Translations under genes and position numbers: made by a program
Notes under the pieces: model-generated
What the model saw: only the letters and a program-made list of their open reading frames with translations
The model's database searches: none
Told to the model about the DNA's origin: nothing
Source of the DNA: Bacteroidota bacterium
Lineage (GTDB): Bacteria; Bacteroidota; Bacteroidia; Chitinophagales; Chitinophagaceae
Reading direction: 5' to 3'
DNA length: 5,739 nucleotides
NCBI GenBank assembly: GCA_021780705.1
Contig: JAJXYG010000047.1
Location: forward strand, 1 to 5,739
Shown: one piece after another, positions 5,554-5,739 of the stretch
Layout: every line of letters begins with the position of its first letter
How positions within the stretch are numbered: position 1 is the first letter of the stretch

Positions 5554-5739
5554 TTTTAGAACGAACCGCTCAAATATATCGCTCCTGTATCAAAAAGAAG
5601 AATTTAGAAAAGCAGCTAAAAAATTAAGAGAAAAGGGTGCCAAAGCTAGCGCAAACATGAGCCCGAAAATAATCACTTTTTCGCCTAACGGCGCTATGAT
5701 TTTTTTATTAAATAAAATTTCGTACACACCTAAAAGCAT
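5554..5739 (+). other. AT-rich terminal segment with an unrecognised partial open frame
   Basis: These 186 bases are about 35% GC by hand count, against roughly half in the genes to the left. A plus-strand frame is open from 5549 to the right edge (about 63 codons). It includes KEEFRKAAKKLREKGAKA and, after an ATG at 5657, MSPKIITFSPNGAMIFLL. About two thirds of its codons begin with a purine, as coding sequence tends to, but it has no start before 5657. The opposite strand also has an open frame (5739 to 5590, 49 residues, hydrophobic, possibly beginning at the edge ATG). Only one can be real, and neither matches a family I know. Confidence 0.2.

Overview
The window looks like chromosomal DNA of a member of the Bacteroidota (Bacteroidetes), probably an environmental lineage of moderate GC. 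This is inferred from three things. Shine-Dalgarno sequences are absent or poor before every start. Several promoter-like sequences resemble the Bacteroidota pattern (TTTG, then about 20 bases, then TAnnTTTG). The gene mix is also typical: an exported ChbG/YdjC deacetylase, DUF1080, a cupin_5 protein, and a GMC oxidoreductase with a Tat small subunit. No taxonomic marker gene is present, so genus and species cannot be named.

Layout from left to right. At the left edge is the N-terminus of an ABC transporter permease/ATPase on the minus strand, cut by the window. Divergent from it, after about 160 bases, is an exported ChbG/YdjC-family carbohydrate deacetylase (425-1474, plus). Convergent with that is a two-gene minus-strand unit: a secreted DUF1080 (3-keto-disaccharide hydrolase family) protein, followed by a small cupin_5 protein whose ATG overlaps the DUF1080 stop in an ATGA junction. 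Divergent from DUF1080, across a 59-base gap, is a two-gene plus-strand unit: a Tat-signal small subunit, then 6 bases later a large FAD-dependent GMC oxidoreductase. A hairpin that could be a terminator follows it.

The central four genes (1519-4960) make a plausible functional module. The GMC enzyme has no export signal and is probably carried through the Tat system with its small subunit. It would oxidise a sugar hydroxyl in the periplasm, and the exported DUF1080 protein would then cleave the resulting 3-keto-glycoside. The cytoplasmic cupin and the neighbouring deacetylase could act on related sugars, but nothing in the sequence fixes the substrate. No cytochrome c or other electron acceptor is encoded here.

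The right end (4961-5739) holds no convincing intact gene. It has about 280 bases of apparently non-coding DNA, then a piece resembling the N-terminus of an MscS-type mechanosensitive channel with no proper start codon and a stop after about 60 recognisable residues. The last 186 bases change abruptly to about 35% GC and carry unrecognised open frames. This looks like a breakpoint: a decayed gene, an insertion or deletion edge, or an assembly join.
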